Shown here: in pieces, positions 1 to 6,944 of the stretch
How positions within the stretch are numbered: the stretch's first letter is position 1
Layout: every line of letters starts with the position of its first letter
Translations under genes and position numbers: made by a program
Assembly: GCF_900095845.1 (NCBI RefSeq)
Contig: NZ_FMIX01000004.1
Location: forward strand, 7,501-71,500
Length of the DNA: 64,000 nt
DNA from: Streptococcus timonensis
Lineage (GTDB): Bacteria > Bacillota > Bacilli > Lactobacillales > Streptococcaceae
Reading direction: 5' to 3'
The notes under the pieces: generated by a model
What the model was told of the DNA's origin: nothing
Database searches by the model: none
What the model saw: only the letters and a program-made list of their open reading frames with translations

Positions 1-144
1 TGGAATAGTACCAATCCGTTTGTTATCGTAGATATTAAAACCACGATTCACTAATAGTAATTTGCCAGTATGGATAATCTTTCTTGCAGTTCCTGGAGCA
101 AATCCAAGTTCGATAAGGTCATCTTTTGTTACAGTTTTAATCAT
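1..144 (-). CDS. DUF3173 family protein (putative excisionase), N-terminal part
   Basis: The gene is cut by the left edge, leaving the first 48 residues. The start MIKTVTKDDLIELGF and the later NIYDNKRIGTIP segment match what I know of DUF3173. These are short DNA-binding-like proteins encoded next to tyrosine integrases of Gram-positive ICEs and IMEs and thought to help excision. ATG at 144 follows a good AAGGAG site. The remaining family-typical residues, and probably the integrase gene, lie beyond the window. The excisionase role is inferred from family context only. Confidence 0.7.
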   Translation of the reverse strand, partial: MIKTVTKDDLIELGFAPGTARKIIHTGKLLLVNRGFNIYDNKRIGTIP

Positions 145-203
145 GTGATCTCCTTTTCTAATTAGATTAAGTAAGGGGAGGATTAACTCCCCTTGTCTAA
201 TAC

Positions 204-590
204 TTATTTTTGTTTTACATCTACTAAATGGATAGCATCCGCCTTGTAATACATTGTAGAACTAATCATAGTGGCTTGTAAATTGTCAAATGTGACTGGT
301 ACTTGATCCATTGCTTGGATATAGTCATTATCAACCAAGGCATCTGGATTGTCTACTGAGACTTGGGTTGATTTCTTTTTGAATTGTCCATCCTTGATTG
401 TTACATTGTATTTCCAACCAATGATTTTATCGGTATTAAAACGTCTTTCACTACCATCTCGGTTTTTGATAATTTCTCCGTTTGCATCTGCTCGGACTTC
501 CGTTTCAAATTTTGGAATGACTTCATCCAATTCAAATTTTGTTCCAATGTTATTAAAATTCCAGTCATTTTGTGAGAGCATTTTTGCCAT
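204..590 (-). CDS. Conserved small protein of the element's replication module, function unknown
   Basis: This is a soluble 128-residue protein with no signal peptide or membrane segment. It is rich in charged residues, with a run of basic residues near the middle (IKDGQFKKKS). I do not recognise a named family. It begins 2 bp after the Rep-like gene ends, and its AAAGGAG site lies in the last codons of that gene, so translation of the two is probably coupled. Its place between rep and the DUF3173/integrase end suggests an accessory role in replication, excision or transfer of the element. That is inference from position. Confidence 0.6.
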   Translation of the reverse strand: MAKMLSQNDWNFNNIGTKFELDEVIPKFETEVRADANGEIIKNRDGSERRFNTDKIIGWKYNVTIKDGQFKKKSTQVSVDNPDALVDNDYIQAMDQVPVTFDNLQATMISSTMYYKADAIHLVDVKQK

Positions 591-592
591 AT

Positions 593-1789
593 TTAATTTC
601 TCCTTTTGATATTTTCTTTGATTGTGGGGATCAAATCCTCTCTTTTAAAGAGAATTGCTCTTTCTATTAATCCACTTGCTAAATCTGGTGGATATTCCAT
701 ATTGTTGAGTGCGAGATAGTTAGATTTCTCATACTCATGCAGTAAGTTATTGTCGTATAGAAACTTATACGCTTTTAGAATAGCTCCAGAACCTTTATAG
801 GTAAACCATTCTAATTTTTGTTCTAGTTCTGTTTTTGGTTTTGAAATAATGATAGAGACAGGTTTTGAGTGACCTAAAAACTTTTCCCAAGATCTCAAAG
901 GTTTTGAGAAGTGACTATCACTATAGAACCTCACTTTTTCTTTGAGATATCCCTTGGTAAAGTTGAGAAGATCTATTTCCGAATCCAACCATTCTTGAAT
1001 GAAGTAGTGAGCTTTTTCTTTCCTAAGTTCTAACTCAGTTCTTATCCAATTTTCTATATACCGCTTGCTGATACCGAGCTTCTCAGCTCGTTCTAAGCGC
1101 TTATCGTAAATTCTAAGTCTTTCATCATCATTTGGTTTTCTTAAATATAAGGTCTGACCGATTGTTTCATCTCCATAGGTATTGTAGTAGGTGCTTTTTC
1201 CATATATAAAGCGTTTCTTCTGACAGATCTTTAGAAGTTGATTAGGAGTGAAATAGGGTGTTTCATTAAAATCATCTATTGCAATATCAATTCGTCTGAT
1301 TGAAAAACGATTGTAATTGTAGTAGAGGTTGTCCAGAAACTGTCTTTCGGATAGACTATTTGGATCTAATATCATATCTCTATAGAATTCAAGTGCCTGT
1401 CCTGACATGACAAGCATGTAGGACGACTCTTTCGATCCATAGTAGATACGGATATTCCCATAATGAAGCTGGCTATCATAGTTATAGTATTTAAGGCTCC
1501 CCTTATTCTCAATAAATAGGTCAAAGTCAAGAAATAGGATATCTTCGATTATTTCTTTTGGCGAAAATTCAGTCTTATCAAACTGAATTTGAATCCAGTC
1601 AAATACAGAACGTAAATGCTCATTTTTTGCCATAGATTTTGATTCAACTTTTTGCCTAATTTTGCCACCCTTAAAAACTCCAAAACCCTTGGTAATACTG
1701 AATTTTTTCGATGGTACACCTAACTTGCAGAGGGTGGTGTTACTACACACCCTATCGGTCAAAAATGGTCCGTCCGCATCTACGCTCAT
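593..1789 (-). CDS. Rep_trans / MobT-type replication initiator or relaxase
   Basis: This is a 398-residue frame of the replication-initiation-factor superfamily (PF02486-like), which includes rolling-circle Rep proteins of pT181-type plasmids and MobT relaxases of Tn916-like ICEs. Recognisable segments are the metal-binding-type RRIDIAIDD near residue 165 and the downstream basic stretch ending IRTELELRKEKA, near residue 255. These proteins nick one strand at an origin and attach through a tyrosine. The start is uncertain. The first 52 codons overlap a nest of inverted repeats and look unlike the rest of the protein. An internal Met at 1633 (MAKNEHLRSVFDW) may be the true start, though neither ATG has a strong ribosome site. 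Whether it drives replication, transfer or both cannot be told from sequence. Confidence 0.8.
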   Translation of the reverse strand: MSVDADGPFLTDRVCSNTTLCKLGVPSKKFSITKGFGVFKGGKIRQKVESKSMAKNEHLRSVFDWIQIQFDKTEFSPKEIIEDILFLDFDLFIENKGSLKYYNYDSQLHYGNIRIYYGSKESSYMLVMSGQALEFYRDMILDPNSLSERQFLDNLYYNYNRFSIRRIDIAIDDFNETPYFTPNQLLKICQKKRFIYGKSTYYNTYGDETIGQTLYLRKPNDDERLRIYDKRLERAEKLGISKRYIENWIRTELELRKEKAHYFIQEWLDSEIDLLNFTKGYLKEKVRFYSDSHFSKPLRSWEKFLGHSKPVSIIISKPKTELEQKLEWFTYKGSGAILKAYKFLYDNNLLHEYEKSNYLALNNMEYPPDLASGLIERAILFKREDLIPTIKENIKRRN

Positions 1790-1852
1790 TTTCGGCTTTC
1801 TGCCTCATGGCTCAGCCGAAAACTCGCTATTAGCCGAACCTATTTTTTGACC
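1732..1852. other. Nested inverted repeats, candidate double-strand origin / oriT
   Basis: Three inverted repeats are stacked here. A hairpin at 1732-1752 pairs GGGT..GTGT with ACAC..ACCC around a TACT loop. A 9-bp outer pair joins GGTCAAAAA (757-765 past 1000) to TTTTTGACC (1844-1852). A 9-bp inner pair joins TTTTCGGCT (1789-1797) to AGCCGAAAA (1814-1822), with GCC-TCAT-GGC in its loop. A further AGCCGAA copy follows at 1832-1838. The site sits between the coiled-coil gene and the nickase gene, where origins of Rep_trans elements are usually found. The nick site itself is not identified. Confidence 0.5.
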
Positions 1853-2303
1853 TCTTGTTAACAAACCCTAGTAAGCCGGTTTGCATCGACTCTTCAATAT
1901 CTTGGATTTTCTTTTTTAGGTTGGAATTCTCAATTTTTATCAGTCGCATTTCTCGCTTAAATTCCTGTTTTAAGGCGCTCAGTTCATCGTAGAGCTCATC
2001 TATTACTTGGTCAAGGGATTCTTGTTCATTGTCTGCTAGACTCCCAAATACGGCTTGTATAGCCTCTTTTAGACCTATTTCAAGTTTTAGTTTAGCTAAC
2101 TTTTGAAATTGTCTAAGGTCTTCGTCTGTAAAGTCATAGGCAACTGTATAACTTAATTGATGAGTTCTTGGGTTTCTACTGATAGGAATTTTAATTTTCT
2201 TAAATTCCTTGCCACTTATCTCTTTAATCAGTTGGATCCAATTTTTAAGAGTAGAGGTAGAGTTTAGGCCAGAAATTTGATTGACTAACTCTTTATTGGT
2301 CAT
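1830..2303 (-). CDS. Small coiled-coil protein of the mobile element, function unknown
   Basis: The product has 157 residues. The N-terminal 90 residues contain a possible winged-helix-like segment (STSTLKNWIQLIKEIS) followed by a basic patch. Residues about 100-140 form a long charged heptad-rich helix (ELSALKQEFKREMRLIKIEN), a likely coiled coil for dimerisation. It is the first gene of the minus-strand rep operon, and its stop lies inside the origin-like repeats. The nearest Shine-Dalgarno (GGAGG) is 12 nt from the ATG. A DNA-binding partner of the initiator is plausible, but I do not recognise the family. Confidence 0.6.
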   Translation of the reverse strand: MTNKELVNQISGLNSTSTLKNWIQLIKEISGKEFKKIKIPISRNPRTHQLSYTVAYDFTDEDLRQFQKLAKLKLEIGLKEAIQAVFGSLADNEQESLDQVIDELYDELSALKQEFKREMRLIKIENSNLKKKIQDIEESMQTGLLGFVNKRSKNRFG

Positions 2304-2355
2304 CTTTTTGTGAAACCTCCGAAATTTTCTTGTGCAACTGAAGAGTTTTCTGTGG

Positions 2356-2419
2356 TATAATTGTTACATAATATGTTTTGATCTTGGAACGAACGGCACA
2401 TTTGTTTCAAGATTTTTTT
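2356..2419 (+). ncRNA. Candidate countertranscript RNA in the rep operon leader
   Basis: An extended -10 (TGG TATAAT, hexamer at 2356-2361) should start a plus-strand transcript near 2368. A 10-bp stem, ATCTTGGAAC (2381-2390) with GTTTCAAGAT (2404-2413), followed by seven T, would end it near 2419. The predicted RNA of about 50 nt is antisense to the leader of the minus-strand rep operon. Antisense RNAs in the rep leader control copy number in pT181-like replicons, so a similar role is reasonable here. No -35 with proper spacing is seen. The RNA is a prediction. Confidence 0.45.
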
Positions 2420-2470
2420 ATTTTGTCGAATCTTACCTCCTTTATTAAAATTTTTTAAATCGACTACTAG

Positions 2471-2490
2471 TTACATACGCTTTTACCTCC
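2471..2490 (-). promoter_or_regulatory. Start-stop minigene with strong ribosome site in the rep leader
   Basis: Read on the minus strand, GGAGG (complement of 2486-2490) is followed after 9 nt by ATG directly joined to TAA (complement of 2471-2476). This is an AUG-UAA minimal open frame. A second GGAGG (complement of 2436-2440) has no ATG, GTG or TTG at normal spacing. Ribosomes could stall or load here ahead of the first rep-operon gene. Function is not established. Confidence 0.35.
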
Positions 2491-2502
2491 TTTTATGCTA
2501 TA

Positions 2503-2552
2503 ATATTCTCAATGGAATATTTAATCTTAAAATAAATATTCCTTATGGAATA
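2503..2552. promoter_or_regulatory. Paired palindromic operators between rep operon and XRE repressor
   Basis: Two related palindromes lie in the divergent spacer: ATATTC-TCAATG-GAATAT at 2503-2520 and TATTCC-TTAT-GGAATA at 2537-2552. Both follow the pattern TATTC..ATGGAATA. Partial copies (AGAATATT) occur at 2572-2579 and just before the XRE ribosome site. Spaced operators of this kind are typical targets of phage-type XRE repressors. The candidate minus-strand -10 (TATTAT) overlaps the first palindrome, so repression of rep transcription is the simplest reading. Confidence 0.6.
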
Positions 2553-2623
2553 ATTCTATTTTATACCGTTTAGAATATTTTGTCAAGCAAAAATATACGA
2601 ATAAGAATATCTATAGGAGAATT

Positions 2624-3070
2624 ATGTATACAGAGGATTATAAATTTTCAGAGAGGTTAAAAACTCTCAGAAAATCAAAAAAGTTAACTCAAGTACAAAT
2701 ATCGGAATTAATTGGAGTTCAACAAGGGACATATTCTCGGTGGGAGAATGGAACGTTAGAACCAGGATTAGAATTCGTTGTGAAATTAGCAAATATCTTT
2801 GGTACTACTACAGATTATTTGCTGGGACAAAAACCTTATTCAATTATCAGTAGTTTACCTCTAGAACAATTAGATCTTACCAATATTGCAAACTTTTCAA
2901 AGGATGAGTTTGATATTTTGAAACATTCAATAGCAGTTTCGGTGGCAAGAAATAAAATAAAGGCAACAGAACTAAAAGATAGAGTTATAGAAAAAAATCA
3001 GTTGTCAGAAAAAGATGCAGAACTTTTGAATAAGATTTTTGAAGAAGTTAAAACTTATTGGGAAAAATAG
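2624..3070 (+). CDS. XRE-family transcriptional repressor of the element
   Basis: The product has 148 residues. Residues about 7-62 form a Cro/CI-type helix-turn-helix (LRKSKKLTQVQISELIGVQ, then QGTYSRWENG, then LANIFGTTTDYLLG). The C-terminal 85 residues are helical and charged and lack a peptidase motif. That makes it a short regulator rather than a LexA-like self-cleaving repressor. It is divergent from the rep operon, and AGGAGA lies just before the ATG. The palindromes at 2503-2552 are its likely binding sites. It probably keeps the element quiescent and represses its own gene. Confidence 0.85.
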   Translation: MYTEDYKFSERLKTLRKSKKLTQVQISELIGVQQGTYSRWENGTLEPGLEFVVKLANIFGTTTDYLLGQKPYSIISSLPLEQLDLTNIANFSKDEFDILKHSIAVSVARNKIKATELKDRVIEKNQLSEKDAELLNKIFEEVKTYWEK

Positions 3071-3116
3071 GAGGACGCTAGTCTTCAAAATTTCCTCCCA
3101 AAATGTGTCTAAAATA

Positions 3117-3145
3117 TTGACATGATTTAATATATTAAATATAAT
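3117..3145 (+). promoter_or_regulatory. Consensus sigma-A promoter ahead of the CPBP gene
   Basis: TTGACA (3117-3122) and TATAAT (3140-3145) are separated by exactly 17 nt, a perfect consensus promoter. It would produce a leader of about 170 nt before the CPBP gene at 3323. Confidence 0.8.
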
Positions 3146-3159
3146 AGGTTAGGAAAAAC

Positions 3160-3276
3160 ATGATATTACAAAAACAGCGAATTGTTGAGTGTGTAACTTT
3201 GCTCGTGAAATCCTAGAAATCTTTTGGAGACCGTTTTTTAAGTCTTGAATTGTGCACCTAGTTTGACAATTCAGGA
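3160..3276 (+). promoter_or_regulatory. Leader with short open frame and long hairpin upstream of CPBP gene
   Basis: An 18-codon frame (3160-3216, MILQKQRIVECVTLLVKS) starts 7 nt after an AGG. It is followed by an 11-bp hairpin, TCTTGAATTGT (3243-3253) with ACAATTCAGGA (3266-3276). There is no T-run, so this is not an obvious terminator. The order of strong promoter, short peptide and hairpin recalls leader-controlled resistance genes. Regulation is inferred only. Confidence 0.35.
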
Positions 3277-3322
3277 CAAATGAATAACCATGTCGCCCTA
3301 CTAAAGTTGAGGAGAAATATTT

Positions 3323-3994
3323 ATGCCTGATTTTGCTAAAATAGATAAAAAGTCTGTATATACTACGATCATTGGTTTGTTTCTAATGGCAGTATTGTCT
3401 TTGACAAAGATAATACCTGAACTTTCTTTGTCAGGTCTCACTGTACTGATTGGTATTCTCTTTTTCTTTGTTCTTGAACATTTTGATAAAAAATCACATA
3501 TAGAATCAGGTTTGCGCTTTAAATCATTTTTCGATGATCTGAAAAAACAAGGGGTAATTCTTTTGGTCTTGCTTCCTGTAGGAACCGCTGCAGCAACTTT
3601 GCTTATCGGCGATATGATATTTAAGGGCGCTTTTGCTAGTCATGTTTTGGGAAGAACGGATGGTATGTTATCCTTCGATAAAATACCGCTCCTTATGGTT
3701 CAAATAGTAATCGCAGCCTTAGGGGAAGAAATTGCATGGAGAGGTTTCTTTCTTGGTAAGTCAATGAGAATTATACCATTTTGGCTTTGTGCCATTCTAT
3801 CTTCTTTATTGTTCGCGATAGCCCATATTTCTAGTGGAAGCGTTGGGCTTGTAAGCTACGATATTTTCATGATTTTTGTTGATAGTATTATCTATGCAAT
3901 GATTTATAAAAAGTCTGGGAATTGTTTGATTTCTACACTTTCTCATATTCTTGGAAATGCAACAGGAATTCTTTTGCTAATGATGTATAGCTAG
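3323..3994 (+). CDS. CPBP (CAAX/Abi) family intramembrane metalloprotease
   Basis: The product is a 223-residue polytopic membrane protein. The family signature is intact: EEIAWRGFF with Glu135, Glu136 and Arg140, a second motif with His168 (IAHISSG), and a third with His208 (SHILGNATG). Together these give the glutamate and histidine residues of a membrane-embedded metal site. Members process peptides or give self-immunity to bacteriocins in lactic acid bacteria; the substrate here is unknown. The gene is the first cargo gene after the repressor and has its own strong promoter and a ribosome site (GAGGAG) at good distance. Confidence 0.85.
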   Translation: MPDFAKIDKKSVYTTIIGLFLMAVLSLTKIIPELSLSGLTVLIGILFFFVLEHFDKKSHIESGLRFKSFFDDLKKQGVILLVLLPVGTAAATLLIGDMIFKGAFASHVLGRTDGMLSFDKIPLLMVQIVIAALGEEIAWRGFFLGKSMRIIPFWLCAILSSLLFAIAHISSGSVGLVSYDIFMIFVDSIIYAMIYKKSGNCLISTLSHILGNATGILLLMMYS

Positions 3995-4192
3995 ACAGAT
4001 TTTAATGTTATCTAGATAATAAAGGATTTTCATTATAGGGAGGAAATGGTCGCTATCAGCAAAAGTGGGCTAGATGACTTGATTTATAAAAGTATGGTTT
4101 ATTTGATTAAGTCTCAATAGGTAGAGATTAGTATATTCTTGTTGAATAATTTTATTTAATGAAGGTTGTTTATAGTTGAAAGGGGAAAATAG

Positions 4193-4813
4193 ATGGTTTC
4201 TAAACTTGATACAGCTTGGGACTTGTTTCTGAAGGGAAAAACATCAGAAGCTAAAAAGTTGGTTGAACAAGATTTTTCCATTGATACCTGTACAGATTTT
4301 AGCCTTTTAAATCTGATGGGGTATTTATTATTGGCAGAAAAAGACTATGCCTCGTGTACTCGTATCTTTGAGAAATACATTTTATTAGCTCAACAAAATG
4401 AAGATAAAGAAAATGAACACATTGGATTACATCAATTAGCTATGATCTACAGAGATCAGGGTGATTTTCATAAGGCTTTAAAACTCATTGAAGACGAAGA
4501 GAAGATAGTTGAAGAGTATTTTCCAAACGATAATCTAAAGAAAGCTGTGAATAACTACGAACAAGGCTATGTGAGATTTAAATTAAACAACCTTGATGAA
4601 GCTCTTACATTCATGAATCTGTCATTGGAACAATCTTTAGAGACTGATGATGTGATTTCTCAAGCTTGTAGCTATAGAGGGTTAGGTGAAATCTATTTAG
4701 CCTTGGAAGATACGGAATTATCCAATAGATATTTCAAACGAGCTATAGAACTTTTCGAAAGTGTTGAAGAGTTTGAAGGGATAAAGGAAATTGAGGAATT
4801 GATTAACGAATGA
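4193..4813 (+). CDS. Tetratricopeptide-repeat protein
   Basis: The 206-residue soluble protein is almost entirely TPR-like helical hairpins, with about four to five repeats. Examples are the segments starting ALKLIEDEEK, VNNYEQGYVRFKLNNLDEAL and ACSYRGLGEIYLALEDTEL. There is no helix-turn-helix domain, unlike Rgg/PlcR regulators, so it probably binds a peptide or protein partner without touching DNA. A GAAAGGGG ribosome site precedes the ATG. It sits between two membrane-protein genes in the element's cargo region. Function is unknown. Confidence 0.7.
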   Translation: MVSKLDTAWDLFLKGKTSEAKKLVEQDFSIDTCTDFSLLNLMGYLLLAEKDYASCTRIFEKYILLAQQNEDKENEHIGLHQLAMIYRDQGDFHKALKLIEDEEKIVEEYFPNDNLKKAVNNYEQGYVRFKLNNLDEALTFMNLSLEQSLETDDVISQACSYRGLGEIYLALEDTELSNRYFKRAIELFESVEEFEGIKEIEELINE

Positions 4814-4917
4814 TTTTACATTTAGTTTTTGTTCTTAGTTTGCCTAAATAAAAAGTTTTAATATGCTATAAATCATGTATTTGATTAAGGGTGATAAGAT
4901 GAGAGGTTGTGCTAGAA

Positions 4918-5235
4918 ATGGAATTTCTATTTATTTTAATTATTTATATACCTTATTTCTTTTATTTAAATTGGAAGGATAAGCCTAAACAAAAAAATAA
5001 GTCCTTTTGCTATCTTTATAAGTTTTACATGATTTACTTGTGGTTTATCCTCATAATTTCCATAATGGCTATCGGTATTTTTTCCCTTGGAGTACTAGCT
5101 GTTAGAGGCGAAATACTTACGTTTGGTTTCTTTGTTTTATCTTTTTTAGGTATATTTCTATTTAGTTTATTTATTTTTAGTATTCTAAAAGAGATAAAGG
5201 ACTTAAAGCAAATAAAAGATAAAATAAATAGATAG
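4918..5235 (+). CDS. Small hydrophobic membrane protein, function unknown
   Basis: About 105 residues with three hydrophobic segments: residues 1-18, about 35-60 and about 65-90 (FFVLSFLGIFLFSLFIFSIL). A charged C-terminal tail follows (LKEIKDLKQIKDKINR). I chose the ATG at 4918 over the GTG at 4909 because the GAGAGG ribosome site would be too close to the GTG. The gene is very AT-rich and is the last one before the tRNA fragment, so it is element cargo. I recognise no family. Confidence 0.55.
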   Translation: MEFLFILIIYIPYFFYLNWKDKPKQKNKSFCYLYKFYMIYLWFILIISIMAIGIFSLGVLAVRGEILTFGFFVLSFLGIFLFSLFIFSILKEIKDLKQIKDKINR

Positions 5236-5400
5236 ACGTAATCTAATTTGAATTGTCTTTATCTGGACTATACATCCGTATCTTGAACAGGTTACCAAAA
5301 AGTTACTAAAATTTGAAAAATGAGTCTATTTTGCAAGATTCAAAAGTCCTAAAACCCTATTAAATCAAGGATATAAGATTTAAAAAGTGTATTCATAGAA
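5236..5400. other. Intergenic stretch with nothing recognisable
   Basis: About 165 bases of AT-rich sequence between the membrane-protein gene and the attachment fragment. I see no open frame with a ribosome site, no clear terminator and no repeat. Confidence 0.5.
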
Positions 5401-5452
5401 CTCAAAATCCAGTGTCCGCAAGGACGTGCCGGTTCGACCCCGGCCGCCGGTA
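5401..5452 (+). repeat. attR: 3' fragment of tRNA-Leu (CAA) left by element integration
   Basis: The 52 bases begin in a tRNA anticodon loop (CTCAAAATCCAG). They continue through a class II variable arm (GTCC-GCAA-GGAC) and a T arm (CCGG-TTCGACC-CCGG), and end in the acceptor strand GCCGGTA. The 5' half of the tRNA (acceptor 5' strand, D arm, 5' anticodon stem) is absent, so this is not a working gene. The anticodon-loop-to-3'-end portion is exactly what integrases that use tRNA genes duplicate. The native tRNA terminator follows at once. Confidence 0.85.
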
Positions 5453-5461
5453 TAGTATTAC

Positions 5462-5488
5462 AGACAAGGTACATCCTTGTCTTTTTTT
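5462..5488 (+). terminator. Rho-independent terminator of the former tRNA-Leu unit
   Basis: AGACAAGG pairs with CCTTGTCT across a TACAT loop, followed by seven T. It lies 10 nt after the tRNA 3' fragment and is probably the original tRNA terminator. Confidence 0.8.
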
Positions 5489-5597
5489 ATAATTTTTTTA
5501 TTTCAAATAGGTCTAGACCATTTACAAATTCTATAGAAAGGTTTATAATGTAATTGTCATAATAAACGAAGTATAATTTTAAAAGGGGGTTAGTATT

Positions 5598-6749
5598 ATG
5601 CCAAAGTATATTAAAGCAGATCAATTCTTTTATCCACATGGTATTCGCCGTGGTGGTTATTTGGAGCTTATTGATGGAAAATTTGGTAAACATGTTGAAG
5701 AGTTACCTGATGGTGTCGAAGTTATTGATTATACTGGATACAGTGTTGCTCCGGGTCTTGTAGATACCCATATTCACGGATTTGGCGGTGTCGATGTTAT
5801 GGATAATAATATTGAAGGAACACTGCATACGATGAGTGAGGGTCTCCTTAGTACTGGTGTTACGAGTTTCTTACCAACTACACTTACTTCTTCTTACGAG
5901 CAATTACTTGCGGTGACTGAAAATATTGGGGAACGTTACCAAGAGGCTAGTGGAGCTAAGATTCGTGGAATCTATTTTGAAGGACCATATTTTACAGAAG
6001 AATTTAAAGGTGCTCAAAACCCTGCTTATATGAAGGATCCACGTATGGATGAGTTTCGAGCTTGGCAGAAGGCTGCTAATGGTCTTCTAAATAAAATTGC
6101 TTTGGCACCTGAACGTGAAGGGGTTGAGGACTTTGTTCGTACTGTAACTGGAGAAGGTGTAACTGTTGCTCTGGGGCACTCCAATGCCACCTTTGATGAG
6201 GCTAAGAAAGCCGTTGATGCGGGAGCAAGTGTTTGGGTTCATGCTTATAACGGGATGCGTGGTCTAACACATCGTGAATTGGGTATGGTTGGTGCCATGT
6301 ATCAACTTCCTCATACTTATGCAGAGCTTATTTGTGACGGTCATCACGTTGATCCTAAGGCTTGCGAAATTCTACTTAAACAAAAAGGTATTGAAAATAT
6401 TGCTCTGATTACTGACTGTATGACAGCTGGTGGTTTGCAAGATGGTGACTACATGCTTGGAGAATTTCCGGTTGTAGTTGCAAATGGAACTGCTCGTTTG
6501 AAATCTTCCGGGAACTTGGCAGGCTCTATTCTTAAGTTGAAAGATGGTTTGAAGAATGTAGTTGAATGGGGAATTGCTAATCCACATGAAGCTGTTATGA
6601 TGGCCAGCCTTAATCCAGCTAAGTCAGTAAATATCGATGATGTATGTGGACAAATTCGAGAAGGCTATGATGCTGACTTCATTGTTCTGGATAAAGATTT
6701 GGAATTGGTGGCAACCTACCTTGATGGTGAAAAACGTTATCAAGCATAA
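5598..6749 (+). CDS. nagA: N-acetylglucosamine-6-phosphate deacetylase
   Basis: The 383-residue amidohydrolase removes the acetyl group from GlcNAc-6-phosphate in amino-sugar catabolism and cell-wall recycling, giving glucosamine-6-phosphate. Visible motifs are the metal-binding DTHIHG near residue 57, EGPY near 130, GHSNA near 195, HAYNGM near 215 and ITDC near 272, in family order and at full length. A strong ribosome site (AAGGGGG) precedes the ATG. A TATAAT lies at 5572-5577, but no convincing -35 is seen. It is the first ordinary chromosomal gene after the mobile element. Confidence 0.95.
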   Translation: MPKYIKADQFFYPHGIRRGGYLELIDGKFGKHVEELPDGVEVIDYTGYSVAPGLVDTHIHGFGGVDVMDNNIEGTLHTMSEGLLSTGVTSFLPTTLTSSYEQLLAVTENIGERYQEASGAKIRGIYFEGPYFTEEFKGAQNPAYMKDPRMDEFRAWQKAANGLLNKIALAPEREGVEDFVRTVTGEGVTVALGHSNATFDEAKKAVDAGASVWVHAYNGMRGLTHRELGMVGAMYQLPHTYAELICDGHHVDPKACEILLKQKGIENIALITDCMTAGGLQDGDYMLGEFPVVVANGTARLKSSGNLAGSILKLKDGLKNVVEWGIANPHEAVMMASLNPAKSVNIDDVCGQIREGYDADFIVLDKDLELVATYLDGEKRYQA

Positions 6750-6756
6750 GAATAAG

Positions 6757-6784
6757 CAGAAACTGGTTTACAGTTTCTGTTTTT
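6757..6784 (+). terminator. Terminator after nagA
   Basis: CAGAAACTG and CAGTTTCTG form a 9-bp stem with a GTTTA loop, followed by a T-rich run. Confidence 0.8.
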
Positions 6785-6944
6785 ATTTTTTTAAAGAAAA
6801 GAGAGAATCCTTTAACATTTTTTGATTTTAAATACATGTATGTCTTTTTATTATGGAAATGTCAGACTATTCGTGAAAATAAGCAAATTTCTTTCATTGT
6901 TCTTAAAATTTCGCTATAATATACGATACAAAGGAAATGAAACT

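Larger units (their letters stand above)
1..5452. mobile_element. Right-hand part of an integrative mobilizable element in a tRNA-Leu gene
   Basis: The stretch from the left edge to 5452 holds DUF3173, a Rep_trans-type initiator, a coiled-coil protein, a divergent XRE repressor and small cargo genes, and ends in a 3' fragment of a tRNA-Leu gene. This is the usual gene set of streptococcal IMEs or small ICEs that use a tyrosine integrase with tRNA genes as targets. The integrase and the intact tRNA-Leu should lie left of position 1. No conjugation (type IV secretion) genes are visible, so self-transfer is unlikely from what can be seen. The left boundary is unknown, and the extent of cargo is inferred from the attachment fragment. 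Confidence 0.75.

Noticed and set aside
4046..4120. 24-codon frame after the CPBP gene (MVAISKSGLDDLIYK...)
   Set aside because: A GGGAGG precedes it, but the spacing to the ATG is too short, and the peptide resembles nothing known. Left as a possible remnant only.
5401..5452. A functional tRNA-Leu gene
   Set aside because: The acceptor 5' strand, D arm and 5' anticodon stem are absent; the sequence upstream of the anticodon loop does not pair.
1..5452. A complete conjugative element in the window
   Set aside because: No VirB4, coupling protein or other secretion genes are present, and the integrase lies outside, so only part of a mobilizable-type element is seen.
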